DNA from: Nitrospirota bacterium | GTDB taxonomy: Bacteria > Nitrospirota > Thermodesulfovibrionia > UBA6902 | Assembly: GCA_016214845.1 (NCBI GenBank) | Contig: JACRMS010000010.1 | Coordinates: 1-50,926, forward strand | DNA: 50,926 bases | Reading direction: 5' to 3' | Shown here: piece after piece, positions 17,533 to 28,100 of the stretch | How positions within the stretch are numbered: the first letter of the stretch is position 1 | Layout of the letters: each line of letters opens with the position of its first letter | Notes under the pieces: model-generated | Seen by the model: only the letters and a program-made list of their open reading frames with translations | Databases searched by the model: none | What the model was told of the DNA's origin: nothing | Program-made: the position numbers and the translations under genes

Positions 17533-19272
17533 ATGCTAATCAGAAAATTTTTTCTACTTCTAACGGTCTTTCTTATTTGCAGCCAGGCGCTCTATGCCCG
17601 GGCTGAAGAGCAGGCTTCGGCAAAACCGGAAATTACCGGGATAAATGTAACGGACAGGAACGGAACAACGGAGATCGAAATAAAATGCAGCGCCCCTTTC
17701 AATTATACAATCTACAAGCCGTCCGACCCGTATCAGCTTATAGTCGAACTGCAGAATACGGAGCCGGGCCAATTCAATACAAAGCTGACCATAGACAGGG
17801 CGGGAGTTCTGGATATAGTCCCTGTAAAGGAAAAAGGCGCTGTTGACGTTACGAAAATCATGATTGCGCTCACAGTGCCCGTTGACGTAACTCCCGAATA
17901 CAAAGACAATGCCCTGATTATCGCCTTTAATAATCCCGAAGCAGGGGAAGCAGCCAAAGCAGAAGATAAAGCGACTGAAGAGGCCGCCCCCGAAGCTGCA
18001 AAATCCGACGCTGAACCGATTGCGCAAATGGAGTATTCAGGAGATAAAATATCCATCGATTTTCAGGACGCGGACCTTACACATATATTCAGGCTCATCT
18101 CAGACATAAGCGGATACAACATAGTCGTCAGCCCTGAAGTTAAGGGCAAGTTTTCAATGAAGCTCATTGACGTGCCGTGGGACCAGGCCCTCGATGTCAT
18201 TCTAAGGAACTACGGTTTATCAAAATCCGTTGAAGGCAACATCATCCGCATAGCTCCGACCTCGGTGCTGGCCAAAGAAGAGGAGGACATTGCCAGGGCC
18301 AAAGAGTCCCAGGAAAAATCAGGAGACCTTGTTACAAGAGTTTATCCGATCAATTACGCCAAGGTTGATGAAATAAAAAAGGCGATTGACACTGCCAAGC
18401 TTCTAACAGCAAGGGGCTTCATCAGCGTTGATGAAAGGACCAGCTCTGTCATAATAAAAGACGTTGATAAAAAACATGAAGAATACACAAGCATCATAAA
18501 AGCGCTCGATGTGCCTACGCCTCAGGTGAATATTGACGCAAGAATAGTCGAGGTAACGACAAACTTTTCCAAAGAGCTCGGCATCCAGTGGGGCGCTCTT
18601 ATAAAGCCTTCCCCTCAGACACAAATATCCGGCATCACTACTCCTTTGCCCGGCAATGTGGGCAGCGATGGCTTCTTTTCCAGTAACCCTTTGCTGGTAA
18701 ATCTTCCCGCCGCTGTCGGCCAGGGGGCCGGAGGCTCATTAGGCATCGGCTATATAAGCGCCAAGACACTGAGGGCGCTCGATATCCAGCTTTCCGCCAT
18801 GGAAGCCACAGGAAAAGGCAGGATAGTCTCCAACCCCAGGGTCATGACAATGGACCATCAAAAAGCAAAGATCCTGCAGGGCAAAAAGATACCTTACCAG
18901 ACCACCTCTCAGGAAGGCACACAGACGGCCTTTGTTGATGCGGCCATTGAACTCACAGTAACACCGCATATTACTCCCGAAGGGACCATCCTTCTGACTA
19001 TAGAGGCCAAGAAAAACGAGGCCGATTTCAGCCAGGTCTCTTTCAGCGGCGTGCCTACGATTAATACAAATGAGGTAACAACTCAGGTTTTGATAAAGGA
19101 CGCTGATACCCTGGCGCTTGGAGGGATATTTAAAACTACCATTTCCAAAAATAATGCGGGCGTACCAGCTCTAAGCAGAATACCCGGCCTCGGATGGCTT
19201 TTTAAAACCCAGAAAGACGTTGAAGATACAACCGAACTGTTGATCTTCATAACGCCGAGGATCGTGAAGTAA
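17533..19272 (+). CDS. pilQ: Type IV pilus secretin PilQ
   Basis: A 579-residue outer-membrane secretin: signal peptide (to about 24), one AMIN domain (about 32-140), a charged Ala/Glu linker, STN/N0 domain starting ISIDFQDADLTHIFRLISD (near residue 175), N1 domain (RVYPINYAKVDEI), and the secretin channel domain (VNIDARIVEVTTNFSKELGIQWG onward, near residue 340) ending TELLIFITPRIVK. Only one AMIN domain, fewer than in many relatives. Last gene of pilMNOPQ; no pilin or motor genes are in the window. Confidence 0.96.
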   Translation: MLIRKFFLLLTVFLICSQALYARAEEQASAKPEITGINVTDRNGTTEIEIKCSAPFNYTIYKPSDPYQLIVELQNTEPGQFNTKLTIDRAGVLDIVPVKEKGAVDVTKIMIALTVPVDVTPEYKDNALIIAFNNPEAGEAAKAEDKATEEAAPEAAKSDAEPIAQMEYSGDKISIDFQDADLTHIFRLISDISGYNIVVSPEVKGKFSMKLIDVPWDQALDVILRNYGLSKSVEGNIIRIAPTSVLAKEEEDIARAKESQEKSGDLVTRVYPINYAKVDEIKKAIDTAKLLTARGFISVDERTSSVIIKDVDKKHEEYTSIIKALDVPTPQVNIDARIVEVTTNFSKELGIQWGALIKPSPQTQISGITTPLPGNVGSDGFFSSNPLLVNLPAAVGQGAGGSLGIGYISAKTLRALDIQLSAMEATGKGRIVSNPRVMTMDHQKAKILQGKKIPYQTTSQEGTQTAFVDAAIELTVTPHITPEGTILLTIEAKKNEADFSQVSFSGVPTINTNEVTTQVLIKDADTLALGGIFKTTISKNNAGVPALSRIPGLGWLFKTQKDVEDTTELLIFITPRIVK

Positions 19273-19363
19273 TAATATAGTTAAGAGTAAAGAGTGAAAG
19301 AAATAAAGTTGATGAAAGTTTATGACGATAAATAATCATACACGCCAAGACGCAGGAGGACTA

Positions 19364-19828
19364 ATGAGAATTAATTTTTTCTTTCTAATGATAATAAGTC
19401 TGTTTTTTGTGTTGTCAGGCTGCGGAGGAGGCGACCCGCAGGGCGGTGGAAGCGTTGACGCGCCTGCAGATGGTACAATTACAGTTGGCCTGTCGAGCGC
19501 ATCCATCACCGACACAAGCGCTGCAACTTCAACAGAAACATTTTGTTGTCTTACTGTAGTTGTGAAAGATGCAAACGGCATCCCCCTTAGAGATGTAAAT
19601 GTATCCATTGCATTTCCTTTTGCTGTGCCTGATTCAACAGGACTGGTGCAGCTTCTTGACAGCAATACCCCAAAGGATTCTCCTTTGTCCGTGACAACGG
19701 ATGAAAACGGAGCATATTACCTCAGCTTCCAGTATAAAAGAGGCGGCGGGGCAAGCTATAAAGGTGATTTCCTGGTTACGTCGGGCGCATTGTCCGCAAC
19801 CGCGACATTTGAAGTAAAGGCCGAGTAA
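19364..19828 (+). CDS. Ig-like-domain lipoprotein
   Basis: A 154-residue lipoprotein: signal peptide with FVLSGC lipobox, a glycine-rich spacer, then an Ig-like beta domain (VVVKDANGIPLRDVNVSIAF ... VTTDENGAYYLSF), the pattern of invasin/Big_1 domains. The start at 19364 is chosen because GGAGGA precedes it and the signal peptide begins there. It follows pilQ by 91 bases and may be surface-exposed. A GACGATAAATAATCA word lies upstream (19323). Confidence 0.7.
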   Translation: MRINFFFLMIISLFFVLSGCGGGDPQGGGSVDAPADGTITVGLSSASITDTSAATSTETFCCLTVVVKDANGIPLRDVNVSIAFPFAVPDSTGLVQLLDSNTPKDSPLSVTTDENGAYYLSFQYKRGGGASYKGDFLVTSGALSATATFEVKAE

Positions 19829-19871
19829 CATATCGCCGTTTCCCCAAGCTGAAATAGATTTGCACTCTACT

Positions 19872-19920
19872 AAAGACTTCTTCTGAAATCTCTCTCAATT
19901 TCAGAAGAAGTCTTTTTCGT
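19872..19920 (+). terminator. Strong intrinsic terminator after the lipoprotein gene
   Basis: Arms 19872-19889 and 19898-19915 form a perfect 18-bp stem (AAAGACTTCTTCTGAAAT and its complement) with an 8-nt loop, followed by a short T-rich tail. It closes the pil-lipoprotein transcript. Confidence 0.85.
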
Positions 19921-20007
19921 ATTGCTTCATTCCTTAAATCATGATCTGCATTCCATTGTCACAAGCTAACGACCTATACAAAACAAAAGTCCTGCGCCAC
20001 GACTGTC

Positions 20008-20061
20008 ACTCCCGCTTGTCGGGAGTCCTTCCGCAATATAGATTCCGGACAAGCCGGAATC
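20008..20061. repeat. Paired hairpins of the CCCGCTTGTCGGGA family
   Basis: Two small hairpins, ACTCCCGcttgtCGGGAGT (20008-20026) and GATTCCGgacaagcCGGAATC (20041-20061), stand side by side. A relative occurs at 32544-32562 (ATTCCCGacaagCGGGAAT). These belong to a short palindromic repeat common in intergenic DNA of such genomes. Confidence 0.65.
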
Positions 20062-20131
20062 ACAAGGTTACAGTTTACATAGGACATCTACGGTCTTCAT
20101 TAATTCCGTGACGCAGGATACATAATTTTCT

Positions 20132-20168
20132 ATGCCCTCATACAGCTATTATCACTGTATGAGGGCAT
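20132..20168. repeat. Perfect 14-bp stem hairpin
   Basis: ATGCCCTCATACAG (20132-20145) and its exact complement (20155-20168) enclose a 9-nt loop. There is no T-run, so it is either a processing or stability hairpin or an operator. The rest of the 519-base gap 19829-20347 holds only this, the hairpins above, and two copies of GACGATAAGTAATCA (20212 and 20283). Confidence 0.7.
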
Positions 20169-20347
20169 GGAAAAATATCCTGCTGTTATTTAAGTTGCAG
20201 CCACATCCTGACGATAAGTAATCATGCAAAATGCAAGAAGCAAGAAAATGTATTAAGGACATTTAAGTTGAAGTGGGGTTTTGACGATAAGTAATCAACA
20301 AATAAATTTGGCAAGATGGCTGAATGGTATTTAAGGAGGATTGATTC

Positions 20348-22099
20348 ATGAAAAAAAGTTTTTATCTGGTATTCGTAATAATTATTTTTTTAACATATGC
20401 ATGCGGCGGGGGAGGCGGAGGCAGCAGCCTTCCGAAGAGCGGAGATACTGTAGGTGGCAGCACGGGTGACAGTACAGGCGGAGGCACAGGCGCAACTGCC
20501 CCGTCAAGCGTAAATGCCGTTGCTACACCGGCAACGATAACCGTACAAGGCACATCAAGCGTTTCCGTCACTGTTCTTGACAGCACCGGAGCAAATGTCC
20601 CTGATGGAACGGTGGTGACTTTTTCAACAACTTCCGGCTCTATTACACCTCAGGCAACTACTGCCAACGGCGTAGCTACCGCGACGTTTACAGCAGGAAG
20701 CACTGCGGGTAATATTACAATCACTGCAACCGCTGGAAGCAAAAGCGATCCTGTTACAATAACCATTTCAGCGCCGGACACAGGTAGTATTATGTTTACA
20801 TCTGCCACTCCTTCGGTTATAGGAATCAAGGGGTCAGGGCAAACAGAGGTATCACTTATTAAATTTTCAGTAAAAGACATTAATGGCAACGCAGTTGTAG
20901 ACGGGACGTCAGTTGATTTTGTCATGAGCGGCCCCGGAGGTGGCAGACTGCCTTCTAATGGAGGCGAATATATCGGCGATTCAGATACCTCGCCGACAAC
21001 AGCAAGCGCGTCAACGGTAAGCGGCGTAGCGTCTGTATATTTAAACAGCGGCATGATTGCCGGTCCCGTTATTATCACAGCTACAGTTGCAGGGACAACC
21101 ATGTCCTCTTCCTCTACTACTATATCTATAGGCGGCGGAGTCTCTAATGACGCTCACTTAACACTTGTTACAGACAAGTTCAACCTTGAGGGACTTGGAT
21201 GGGCAAACATTCAGGCAAATATATCTGTGTTCATGGCTGACAGGTTTGGAAACTATAACGTGCTTCAGGGCACTACGGTTTCCTTCTATTCCGAATCAGG
21301 CGCTATTGATAGAAACGACATAACAGACGCAAACGGTTCCACATCTGTAGTATTCAGGACCCAGAACCCGATTCCATATGACGTTGCGCCGGTGGCTTGG
21401 GAAAATACATTGTGCAACAGTTTAGAAACTACTTACGGCATAGATGTATATGACGCCGGAACGTCCAAGTGTAAATCTGGACATCCCAGAGACGGATGGG
21501 CGACTATTATGGTCACAACGAGAGGAGAAGAAGCCTTCAATGATACAAATGGAAACGGTATGTACGGCACTGGTGAAAGTTTCACAGATACATCTCAGGA
21601 GGCATATCTTGATGCGAATGATAATGACGCATGGGATGACGGTAGCAGCGATCCTGAAGAATTGTATATAGATGACAATGGAAATAGCACTTGTCAGGAT
21701 ACAGGCAACAGCTCATGGGATTCCGACAAAACTATATTCAAGTCTCTCAACTTGCTGATCACAGGCAGTCCGTATTATATGGATATTGCTCCAAATACCA
21801 TTACTGTTCCAAACGCCGGATCTCAATCATATAAATTCTTAGTGACAGATATAAACCTTAATTCTCCGATTGGCGGCACGAAGGTATCTATCTCAACAAG
21901 CAAAGGAACGCTTTCAGGAACTACTTCATACACCTTTCCCGATTTGCCTCCTGATACCAATGGTCCTATTGAACTTTCATTTACCCTTGAAGATTCAAAC
22001 AAGACAGATACCGATCTGCCGGAGTTTACCACAATCACGATAAAGGTTACATACAAGGGCGTTGATTATTACCTGCCTGTTACCGGCACTGTAGATTAG
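20348..22099 (+). CDS. Large Ig-like (Big_1/invasin-type) lipoprotein with Asp/Asn-rich calcium-type loops
   Basis: A 583-residue lipoprotein. Signal peptide with lipobox TYACGGGGGG, a Gly/Ser/Thr linker (about 20-55), then three to four Ig-like domains with TITVQGTSSVSVTVLDSTGA, DGTVVTFSTTSGSI and related blocks. Near residues 395-445 a stretch rich in DTNGNG, DANDND and DDNGN resembles calcium-binding loops. It is probably a surface adhesion or filament protein. RBS AAGGAGGA at about 20334. Ala/Thr/Ser-rich composition is common in surface proteins. Confidence 0.75.
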   Translation: MKKSFYLVFVIIIFLTYACGGGGGGSSLPKSGDTVGGSTGDSTGGGTGATAPSSVNAVATPATITVQGTSSVSVTVLDSTGANVPDGTVVTFSTTSGSITPQATTANGVATATFTAGSTAGNITITATAGSKSDPVTITISAPDTGSIMFTSATPSVIGIKGSGQTEVSLIKFSVKDINGNAVVDGTSVDFVMSGPGGGRLPSNGGEYIGDSDTSPTTASASTVSGVASVYLNSGMIAGPVIITATVAGTTMSSSSTTISIGGGVSNDAHLTLVTDKFNLEGLGWANIQANISVFMADRFGNYNVLQGTTVSFYSESGAIDRNDITDANGSTSVVFRTQNPIPYDVAPVAWENTLCNSLETTYGIDVYDAGTSKCKSGHPRDGWATIMVTTRGEEAFNDTNGNGMYGTGESFTDTSQEAYLDANDNDAWDDGSSDPEELYIDDNGNSTCQDTGNSSWDSDKTIFKSLNLLITGSPYYMDIAPNTITVPNAGSQSYKFLVTDINLNSPIGGTKVSISTSKGTLSGTTSYTFPDLPPDTNGPIELSFTLEDSNKTDTDLPEFTTITIKVTYKGVDYYLPVTGTVD

Positions 22100-22132
22100 C
22101 AGGTTAATTTTGATAAGACTCAACAATAAAGA

Positions 22133-22164
22133 ACACCCCCGAAGTTTAGGGGGTGTTTTTTATT
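22133..22164 (+). terminator. Intrinsic terminator after the Ig-like lipoprotein
   Basis: ACACCCCC (22133-22140) pairs with GGGGGTGT (22149-22156) around an 8-nt loop, followed by TTTTTTATT. A clear rho-independent terminator. Confidence 0.9.
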
Positions 22165-22243
22165 GTTTTATTTCTTTACTTCCCTTTCTTTTTTTAATAA
22201 CATAGTAGCATGAAAAAACTGGATGTCGAAAGTTACATCAACA

Positions 22244-23500
22244 ATGCTTGAAAAACTAAGATACCTCACATCAGGTGAATCACACGGACAGGCGCTGACA
22301 TGCATTATTGACGGCGTTCCTTCAAATCTTTCGCTGTCTTCAAAAGACATTGATAACGACCTTGCCAGAAGACAGAAGGGCCACGGCAGGGGCGGCAGGA
22401 TGAAGATAGAAACAGACCACGCGCAAATCCTCTCAGGAGTGCGGCACGGAAAAACCCTCGGCTCGCCGGTAACGCTTTTGATAGAGAACAAGGACTGGCA
22501 GAATTGGTGTGATGTTATGACCCCCGAACCTGCGGCACGGCGCGCCGTGTCCCTGCGTTCCCAATCCCCAATCCCCAATCCCCAATCCCTTTCTGTTACT
22601 CATCCGCGTCCGGGACATGCTGATCTCGCTGGCGCGATTAAATACAGCACGCACGATATACGGAATATCCTTGAACGTTCAAGCGCGCGGGAGACTGCCG
22701 CGAGGGTCGCCGCAGGCGCCGTGGCAAAGAAGTTCCTCTCTGAATTTAATATTCAAGTGATAAGTTATGTAACCGAGATAGGCGGGATCAGAAGACAGAA
22801 CACAGAAGACAGAGCACAGAGCACAGACATAAAAACAATTTTATCCTTATTCAAAAAAGCTGAGGCATCGCCTGTGAGATGTCCGGATGAAAGCGCTGAA
22901 AAAAAGATGATCAACAAAATAACTAATGCGATGAAAAAGGGAGACACCCTCGGCGGAGTGTTTGAAGTCATTGTGCTTGGCGTGCCTGCCGGGCTTGGCA
23001 GTCACACCCAGTGGGACAAAAGACTCAATGCGAAACTCGCTTCTTCAATAATGGGAATTCAGGCTATAAAGGGAGTCGAAATAGGGCTTGGTTTTGAGAT
23101 GAGCAAGAGGCACGGCTCGGAAGTGATGGATGAAATTTTCTACAACGCAAAGGGCAAAGGGCAAAGGGCAGAGAGCATGGGATTCTACAGGAGGACAAAT
23201 AACGCCGGAGGCATTGAGGGCGGGATGAGCAACGGGATGCCAATTGTGGTCAGGGCTGCGATGAAGCCGATACCGACATTGAAAACACCCCTCGCCTCAG
23301 TTGATATTATCAGCAAAAAACCCTTTAAGGCGGCATATGAAAGGTCCGATGTGTGCGCAGTGCCTGCGGCATCGGTCATCGGCGAAGCGGTTACAGCCCT
23401 TGCAATCGCTGATTCTTTCCTTTCCAAGTTCGGCGGCGACAGCATGGAAGAAGTGAAGAGAAATTATAAGGGATACCTGAAGCAGATAAGTGAATTCTGA
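22244..23500 (+). CDS. aroC: Chorismate synthase with three in-frame repeat inserts
   Basis: Chorismate synthase makes chorismate from EPSP, the last shikimate-pathway step, using reduced FMN. Family marks: [65 protein letters not shown] and GIEGGMSNG. At 418 residues it is longer than usual; the excess falls in three low-complexity inserts ([33 protein letters not shown]), each made of dispersed repeat words yet in frame. The start at 22244 matches the family N-terminus; an ATG at 22223 is possible. Confidence 0.95.
   Translation: MLEKLRYLTSGESHGQALTCIIDGVPSNLSLSSKDIDNDLARRQKGHGRGGRMKIETDHAQILSGVRHGKTLGSPVTLLIENKDWQNWCDVMTPEPAARRAVSLRSQSPIPNPQSLSVTHPRPGHADLAGAIKYSTHDIRNILERSSARETAARVAAGAVAKKFLSEFNIQVISYVTEIGGIRRQNTEDRAQSTDIKTILSLFKKAEASPVRCPDESAEKKMINKITNAMKKGDTLGGVFEVIVLGVPAGLGSHTQWDKRLNAKLASSIMGIQAIKGVEIGLGFEMSKRHGSEVMDEIFYNAKGKGQRAESMGFYRRTNNAGGIEGGMSNGMPIVVRAAMKPIPTLKTPLASVDIISKKPFKAAYERSDVCAVPAASVIGEAVTALAIADSFLSKFGGDSMEEVKRNYKGYLKQISEF
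22558..22592 (+). repeat. CCCCAATC-type repeat inside aroC
   Basis: About four tandem copies of CCCAATC words, the same words as in the intergenic repeats near 28409-28436, 28833-28857 and 34800-34823. It encodes [11 protein letters not shown] in frame just before the conserved HPRPGHAD motif. A second insert (22791-22828, ACAGAAGACAGAGCACAGA words) and a third (23149-23177, AAGGGCAAAGGGCAGAG words) follow in the same gene. Confidence 0.85.
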
Positions 23501-23563
23501 AATGTATTTCATGGCCAATGACGACTAACCAATAACCTGCTATAATTTAATTCAAGGTAACTA

Positions 23564-25135
23564 ATGAAAATCGTACTTACAGGCTTTATGGGAACAGGCA
23601 AAACTTCTGTCGGCAAAGAGCTGAGCAGAAAGCTCGGATACCAGTTCATTGACACCGATGTGCTGATTGAGGAGCGTGAGAAAAAACCGGTCTCTCTCAT
23701 CTTCAAGGAAAGCGGCGAGGAGTATTTCCGCAAGGTTGAACAGGCCGCGGTTGAAGAAGTCTCCCGGATGAACAATGTTGTAATCGCCACAGGCGGCGGC
23801 GTTATCAAGAATAAAAAAAATGTAGAGAACCTCGGCAGAATGGGTATTATCTTCTGGCTTCAGGCAGACCCGAAGATTATTCTCAAGAGAGTAATGCTTG
23901 AGGGAGGCAAAAGGCCGCTGCTTGATGTTGAGGAGCCCCTGCAGGAGATCAACAAACTGCTAACAGAGAGACTTCCGCTTTATCAGCAGGCTGATGCCTC
24001 AATTGATACAAATTATATTACGCCTGAAGAGACCGCACACGAAATAATTGAAATGTTAGGGCTTGACACGCAGGTCGTCACCGTTGATCTGAAAGAAAGA
24101 AGTTACGACATTGTCATCGGGAGCAAAGTCCTCCGGAGACTTGGCCTCAGGGTGAAAGAATTCAGGCCGTCCAAGGTCGCCATCGTCAGCAACAAAACGA
24201 TCTTCCCTCTATATAAAGAAACGGTCCTTAAATCGCTGGAAGAGTGCGGCATAACGCCCACCGTCATTCTCATCCCCGACGGAGAGGAATACAAAGACTT
24301 CATGTGGACCTACCACATACACGGCAGGCTCCTAAAGGCAAAGTTTGACAGGGACGGACTGCTCATTGCCTTTGGCGGCGGGGTCATCGGAGACATTACC
24401 GGCTTTGTGGCGTCAACTTATATGAGGGGCATAAGGTGTATCCAGGTCCCGACTACCCTGCTTTCACAAGTCGACAGCTCGGTTGGCGGCAAGACCGGGG
24501 TGAACCATCCGCTGGGTAAAAACATGATAGGCACTTTTTATCAGCCGTCGCTGGTCATGATTGATATTGATACATTAAGGAGCCTCCCGAAAGGCGAGTT
24601 TTCATCCGGCCTTGCGGAGATTATCAAATACGGCGTTATCGCCGACAAGGAACTCTTTGACAGCCTCGAAAAAAACAGGGAGGACATCCTCACTCTCGGC
24701 GACAGCATTATAAAAACCATCAAACGTTCATGCGAGATCAAGGCCGGTATCGTATCAAAAGATGAAAGGGAATCCGGCCTGCGCGCGATCTTAAACTTCG
24801 GGCATACGATCGGCCACGCATTGGAAACCGCCACCGGCTATAAAAAATTTCTTCACGGAGAGGCGGTCGCAATCGGCATGTGCGCGGCAGCGGACCTTGC
24901 GGTAAAAATGGGTATCTTCAAAAAAAGAGAGGCGGGGCGGATCAAGGGCCTCGTTGAATTATACAAACTGCCGGGCGCAATACCCGATGGAATAAATGCC
25001 TCCGATCTCATCTCCGCCATGGAGCTTGATAAAAAGGCCAAGGCAGGCAATATCAGGTTTATCCTGCCGGAGTCCATAGGCAAAGTCAGGATAGTGGACA
25101 GTGTCGACATGGAATTGATTAAAGGTGTTTTGTAA
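23564..25135 (+). CDS. aroKB: Bifunctional shikimate kinase / 3-dehydroquinate synthase
   Basis: A 523-residue fusion. Residues 1-165 are shikimate kinase: GFMGTGKTSVGKEL P-loop, FIDTDVLIE, ATGGGVI and GKRPLL with the lid arginine. Residues about 172-523 are NAD- and zinc-dependent dehydroquinate synthase: AFGGGVIGDITGFVASTYMRG, PTTLLSQVDSSVGGKTGVN, ILNFGHTIGHALE and HGEAVAIGM. The two enzymes catalyse non-adjacent shikimate steps; the fusion order AroK-AroB is known from a few lineages. It follows aroC by 63 bases, with a possible promoter (TATAAT near 23532). Confidence 0.96.
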   Translation: MKIVLTGFMGTGKTSVGKELSRKLGYQFIDTDVLIEEREKKPVSLIFKESGEEYFRKVEQAAVEEVSRMNNVVIATGGGVIKNKKNVENLGRMGIIFWLQADPKIILKRVMLEGGKRPLLDVEEPLQEINKLLTERLPLYQQADASIDTNYITPEETAHEIIEMLGLDTQVVTVDLKERSYDIVIGSKVLRRLGLRVKEFRPSKVAIVSNKTIFPLYKETVLKSLEECGITPTVILIPDGEEYKDFMWTYHIHGRLLKAKFDRDGLLIAFGGGVIGDITGFVASTYMRGIRCIQVPTTLLSQVDSSVGGKTGVNHPLGKNMIGTFYQPSLVMIDIDTLRSLPKGEFSSGLAEIIKYGVIADKELFDSLEKNREDILTLGDSIIKTIKRSCEIKAGIVSKDERESGLRAILNFGHTIGHALETATGYKKFLHGEAVAIGMCAAADLAVKMGIFKKREAGRIKGLVELYKLPGAIPDGINASDLISAMELDKKAKAGNIRFILPESIGKVRIVDSVDMELIKGVL

Positions 25136-25136
25136 A

Positions 25137-28100
25137 TTACGCCTTAAACTTCCTTCTCTTCCAGATCAAATAAATAGCCGGATAAATTGTCAGTTCAAGT
25201 ATCTCAGAGGTGACAACGCCGCCGATCATCGGGGCGGCTATCCTTTTCATTATGTCCGAACCAGCGCCGTGGCTGAACATGATGGGGACAAGTCCGGCGA
25301 GTATCACGCTGACAGTCATGAGTTTAGGCCTTATTCTCTTGACAGCGCCGTGCATGATGGCGTCCTTAAGGTCTTCAAGGTTATTCATCCTTCCTTCTTT
25401 TTTCCACTGCTCATAAGCCAGGTCCAGATACAGGAGCATAACCACGCCTGTCTCCGCGTCCAGCCCGGCAAGGGCTATCATCCCGACCCAGACCGCGATG
25501 CTCATGTTGTAATTGAGCATATACAGAAACCAAAAGGAGCCCACCAGGGAAAAAGGCACGGCAAGAAAGACGATCATAGTTTTTGTCGTGGATTTTGTAT
25601 TTAAATACAGGAGCACGAATATTATTAGAAATGTAAGAGGGATTACGAGCTTGAGTCTTTCATGCATCTTGACGAGGTATTCATATTCCCCACTCCATAC
25701 AAGACGGTAACCGGCAGGCAGCGTTACAGCGGATGCCACTTTTTTTCTGGCGGTCTCGACATAGCCGCCGAGATCGCTACCTGAATAATCGACATAAATA
25801 TAATTTGTAAGAAGCCCCTCCTCGCTCCTGATAGTTGTGGGGCCTTTTGTAATATTAATGTCTGCAAGCTCGCCAAGAGGGACCTGAAGGGATTGGGGGT
25901 TAGGGGTTGGGGATTGGATAGACTGACCCATTCCTTCCTGCCCTTTGCCCTCTGCCCCTTGCCCCATCGCTACCGGGACCAGTATCCTCTTTATCTTTTC
26001 AATGTCATTTCTTAACTCTCTTGGATAGCGGATGTTGACAGTATACCGCTCCCTGCCTTCCACAGTGGAGGTAACATTCATCCCACCGATCGCAGTCTCT
26101 ATCATGTCCTGCACGTCGTCCATTGACAGGCCGTAACGCGCTATCTCTGTTCGCCTGGGCTTAATATCAAGAAAGTATCCTGTCGTTACCCTTTCGGCAT
26201 AAGCGCTTCTTGTGCCGGGGATGCTTTTGATCGCGTCCTCAACCTCCCTTGATATTTTCGCTATTTCTTCCAGGTGCGGGCCGATGACCTTCACCCCTAC
26301 ATTTGTTTTTATGCCTGTCGCATTCATGTCAATCCTTGCCTTGATAGGCATGGTTATGGAATTTGAAACTCCAGGGATGCTCAGCGCGTCGTTCATCTCG
26401 TTCCTGAGCTTAGTCATGTCCATCCCCTTCCGCCACTCTGATTCCGGCTTGAGATTTACAACGGTCTCAAACATTTCAAGAGGGGCCGGGTCCGTGGGGG
26501 TCTCCGCCCTTCCGGCCTTGCCGAAGACCTGGTACACTTCCGGGATACTCTTTAGAAGCTTGTCCTGGATCTGCAGGAGTTTTGAGGCCTCGGATACAGA
26601 CGCGCCGGGCACGGTAACAGGCATATAAAAGAGCGACCCCTCATTTAATGGCGGCATGAATTCCGTGCCGAGCTTCATGGAAGGAAAAACTGTAATGTCG
26701 AACATCGGCAATATGAATATAACGGCGGTAATGAGGACAATTATCAAAGAAAACCCAATGATGGTCTTGCTGTATCTCAGGGAAAATGCCACTCGCGGCC
26801 TGTACAGTTTACCCAGGAAATGGACAATAGGATTCTTTTCCTCCGGCCTTATTTTTCCTCTTATAAAAAGAGTCATCAGGACAGGCGTAAGAGTAATCGC
26901 GAGGAAGGATGAAAAGAGCATCGCAAAGGTCTTCGTATATGCGAGGGGCTTAAACAGCCTGCCAGCCTGCGCCTGAAGTGTGAACACCGGAAGAAAGCCC
27001 ACCGTGATCACGAGCAGCGAAAAGAACAATGACGGGCCGACTTCCTTAGCCGCCTCGATGATTACGTCGGCTCTTGTCTGTTTTCTGTCTTCTGTCTTCT
27101 GCCCTCTGCCCTCTGTCCTCTGTCCTTCATGTTCCCACTCCTCTAATTTCTTATGCGCGTTCTCAACCATTATTATTGACGCATCAACCATTGCTCCTAT
27201 CGCAATAGCGATGCCGCCGAGGCTCATGATATTGGAGGTGACGCCGAGGTAATACATGCAGATGAATGAAATGATGATCGCAACAGGCAAGGTTAGAATT
27301 ACGACAAGCGCGCTCGGAAGATGGAAGAGAAATACTATGCATACCGCGCTGACGGCGACGGAAAGCTTGATGATTTCCTCTTTGAGCGTGTCAATTGAGC
27401 GGTGGATGAGATCGGTCCTGTCATATGTTGTGATGATCTTCACTCCCTTTGGCAGGGAGGGCTGGATGTCCTTTTCTATCCGCTCCTTTACGCGCTCTAT
27501 AACGCTAAGGACATTTTCTCCGAAGCGGACCACGACGATGCCGCCTGTTACCTCGCCTTTTCCGTCAAGCTCGGCAATGCCTCTCCGTATCTCAGGGCCT
27601 AATTGTATCTGAGCTACATCACGAAGGAGTATGGGCGTGCCGGTGTTGTTTGTTCCGACAGAAATATTTTTCAGGTCATCTATGCTCTTTATATAACCGC
27701 GCCCTCTTACCATGTATTCGGCACCGGAGAATTCAATAACTCTGCCTTCAACGTCTTTGTTGCTCTTTCTGACAGCATCGATGACCTTCATGAGAGACAG
27801 GTTGTAAGCAGCGAGACGGTTAGGGTCTGTTGTTATCTGGTATTGTTTGACAAACCCGCCGACACTGGCCACCTGTGAAACCCCGGGGACGCTCTCAAGG
27901 GCAAGTTTTATATTGTAGTCCTGCATAGTGCGGAGCTGCGAAAGATCGTGGCTTGCGGATTCATCAACGAGCGCGTAACTGAAACCCCATCCAAGACTGG
28001 TGGCATCAGGCCCGAGCACGGGGTTTGCTCCTGCCGGCAGTTTCCCTTTTACGATCTGAAGATATTCGAGCAGGCGGCTCCTGGCCCAGTAGATGTCCGT

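Noticed and set aside
20132-20168. Terminator of a transcript in the lipoprotein spacer
   Set aside because: A perfect hairpin, but no T-run on either side; kept as a repeat/hairpin only.
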